NCBI GenBank assembly: GCA_029945985.1 | Contig: JAQSDP010000014.1 | Location: 2,501 to 8,899, forward strand | DNA from: a bacterium | GTDB lineage: Bacteria > Acidobacteriota > Blastocatellia > Pyrinomonadales > Pyrinomonadaceae | DNA length: 6,399 nt | Reading direction: 5' to 3' | In this document: positions 5,786-6,399 of the stretch, piece after piece | Layout of the letters: each line of letters begins with the position of its first letter | Position numbering within the stretch: the first letter of the stretch is position 1 | Notes under the pieces: generated by a model | The model's database searches: none | Seen by the model: only the letters and a program-made list of their open reading frames with translations | What the model was told of the DNA's origin: nothing | Translations under genes and position numbers: made by a program

Positions 5786-6399
5786 CTATGGTACGTCGAT
5801 AGACATATCCTTCCCTGAGAAGCTGAAGTTAGGACGTTTGCGTCCTTTCATAAACTTGGCTGCCGTCTGCGAGAGGGCCGTGATGATCATCGGCAGAGCA
5901 ATCGAAGGGTCGCACGGAACGAAGGCGGTCGTAGCTCCCTTTCCGAGCTTGCCGAAGTTCCCGGTATGGTTACCCGAGTATGAGGGCGTGCGGCTGTCGA
6001 GCGGAACTGAATCGGTCGTGATCGAGATCGCATATTTATGACCGCGTGGATTTGTCCGCGTGATGTACGACGAGATCTCTGCAACATTCAGCATGCTCTG
6101 GCTGTGAGCGCTTCCGAGCGTAATAAGTGCAGAATTTCGCGTCTTTTGAGCGATCTGCATCATCTCGATCGTATCCTGCGTCCCGTCGAACGAGATCTGA
6201 GCTTTCTTTTCGAACTTCGCCCGAGCGAGTCCGATCGAAAGTTCGCTACCAAGCACATCCGGGCAGAAAACCGGGATCCGTGCCTTATACGCAGACGTGA
6301 TGACGCCATCCTCGTGAGCGATCTCGGCCAACTCGCGGCCCATCAATAGCATGAACTCACGCACGGAATAAGGACGCGTTTGATCGAGCTGATTTATCA
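5786..6399 (-). CDS. Deoxyhypusine-synthase-family protein (5' end beyond window)
   Basis: About 203 C-terminal residues are visible. The frame stays open through the right edge, and the segment upstream of the GTG at 6364 (QLDQTRPYSVREFML) also fits the family, so that GTG is not the start. Family marks in order are the REFMLLMGREL helix, ARIPVFCPDV, a SFDGTQDTIEMM helix, ALITLGSAHSQSM in place of the usual GGG-V segment, HKYAISITTDS, and NFGKLGKGATTAFVPCDPSIALPMI. Lys of FGK (codon 5948-5950) matches the catalytic lysine of the WGK motif (Lys329 in human). Classical enzymes move the aminobutyl group of spermidine onto a lysine of eIF5A using NAD. Bacteria lack eIF5A, and bacterial relatives are thought to act on polyamines, for example in making homospermidine. 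Phe replaces the Trp, and the Glu of the EAVSWGK stretch is absent, so the substrate may differ. Full-length members have roughly 330 residues, so perhaps 130 are missing here. The family call is firm; the substrate is unknown. Confidence 0.85.
   Translation of the reverse strand, partial: INQLDQTRPYSVREFMLLMGRELAEIAHEDGVITSAYKARIPVFCPDVLGSELSIGLARAKFEKKAQISFDGTQDTIEMMQIAQKTRNSALITLGSAHSQSMLNVAEISSYITRTNPRGHKYAISITTDSVPLDSRTPSYSGNHTGNFGKLGKGATTAFVPCDPSIALPMIITALSQTAAKFMKGRKRPNFSFSGKDMSIDVP

Noticed and set aside
5786..6364. Complete 192-residue protein starting at the GTG at 6364
   Set aside because: Family-like residues continue upstream of that codon to the window edge and the frame stays open, so the gene is truncated by the window and is not a short protein.

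Overview
The window looks like chromosomal DNA from a free-living Gram-negative bacterium of moderate G+C content, by eye a little over half. The best guess is an Acidobacteriota of the Blastocatellia/Pyrinomonadales type. This rests on gene style only: a membrane-anchored winged-helix/TPR regulator, a lipoprotein-type HtrA protease with two PDZ domains, and a deoxyhypusine-synthase-like enzyme in a bacterium. No rRNA, tRNA, insertion sequence, CRISPR array or phage gene is visible.

Layout, left to right. (1) Bases 1-950, minus strand: the first 316 codons of a secreted right-handed beta-helix protein that runs off the left edge. (2) Bases 962-2230, minus strand: an exported protein of the vanadium-haloperoxidase/PAP2 superfamily. 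It lies directly upstream of the beta-helix gene, and the two are 11 bases apart, so they are probably one operon. (3) Bases 2231-2545: a 315-base divergent control region with two face-to-face promoter candidates and two perfect inverted repeats. (4) Bases 2546-4072, plus strand: a ToxR/CadC-like one-component regulator with a cytoplasmic winged helix, one membrane helix and a long TPR domain that should lie outside the inner membrane. (5) Bases 4076-5569, minus strand: an HtrA/Deg serine protease lipoprotein. It is convergent with the regulator, with only 3 bases between the stop codons. (6) Bases 5570-5785: the htrA promoter and, further right, an intrinsic terminator. (7) From 5786 to the right edge, minus strand: the C-terminal ~203 residues of a deoxyhypusine-synthase-family protein, cut off at its N-terminus by the window.

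How the parts may work together. The regulator and the haloperoxidase/beta-helix pair diverge from a shared control region, the usual arrangement of a regulator and its target. The inference is that an envelope signal read by the TPR domain controls production of two exported proteins. The haloperoxidase-like protein is the oddest item. It keeps two arginines, the serine and the vanadate-ligand histidine of the active site. By motif alignment, however, the acid-base histidine is alanine and the lysine is glutamine, so it may not be a normal haloperoxidase or phosphatase. HtrA and the deoxyhypusine-synthase-like gene appear to be independent units, separated by a terminator and a separate promoter.

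Two start sites were chosen inside longer open frames. The haloperoxidase-like gene starts at 2230 (not the GTG at 2524) and htrA at 5569 (not the TTG at 5602). In both cases a Shine-Dalgarno sequence and an export signal decide it.
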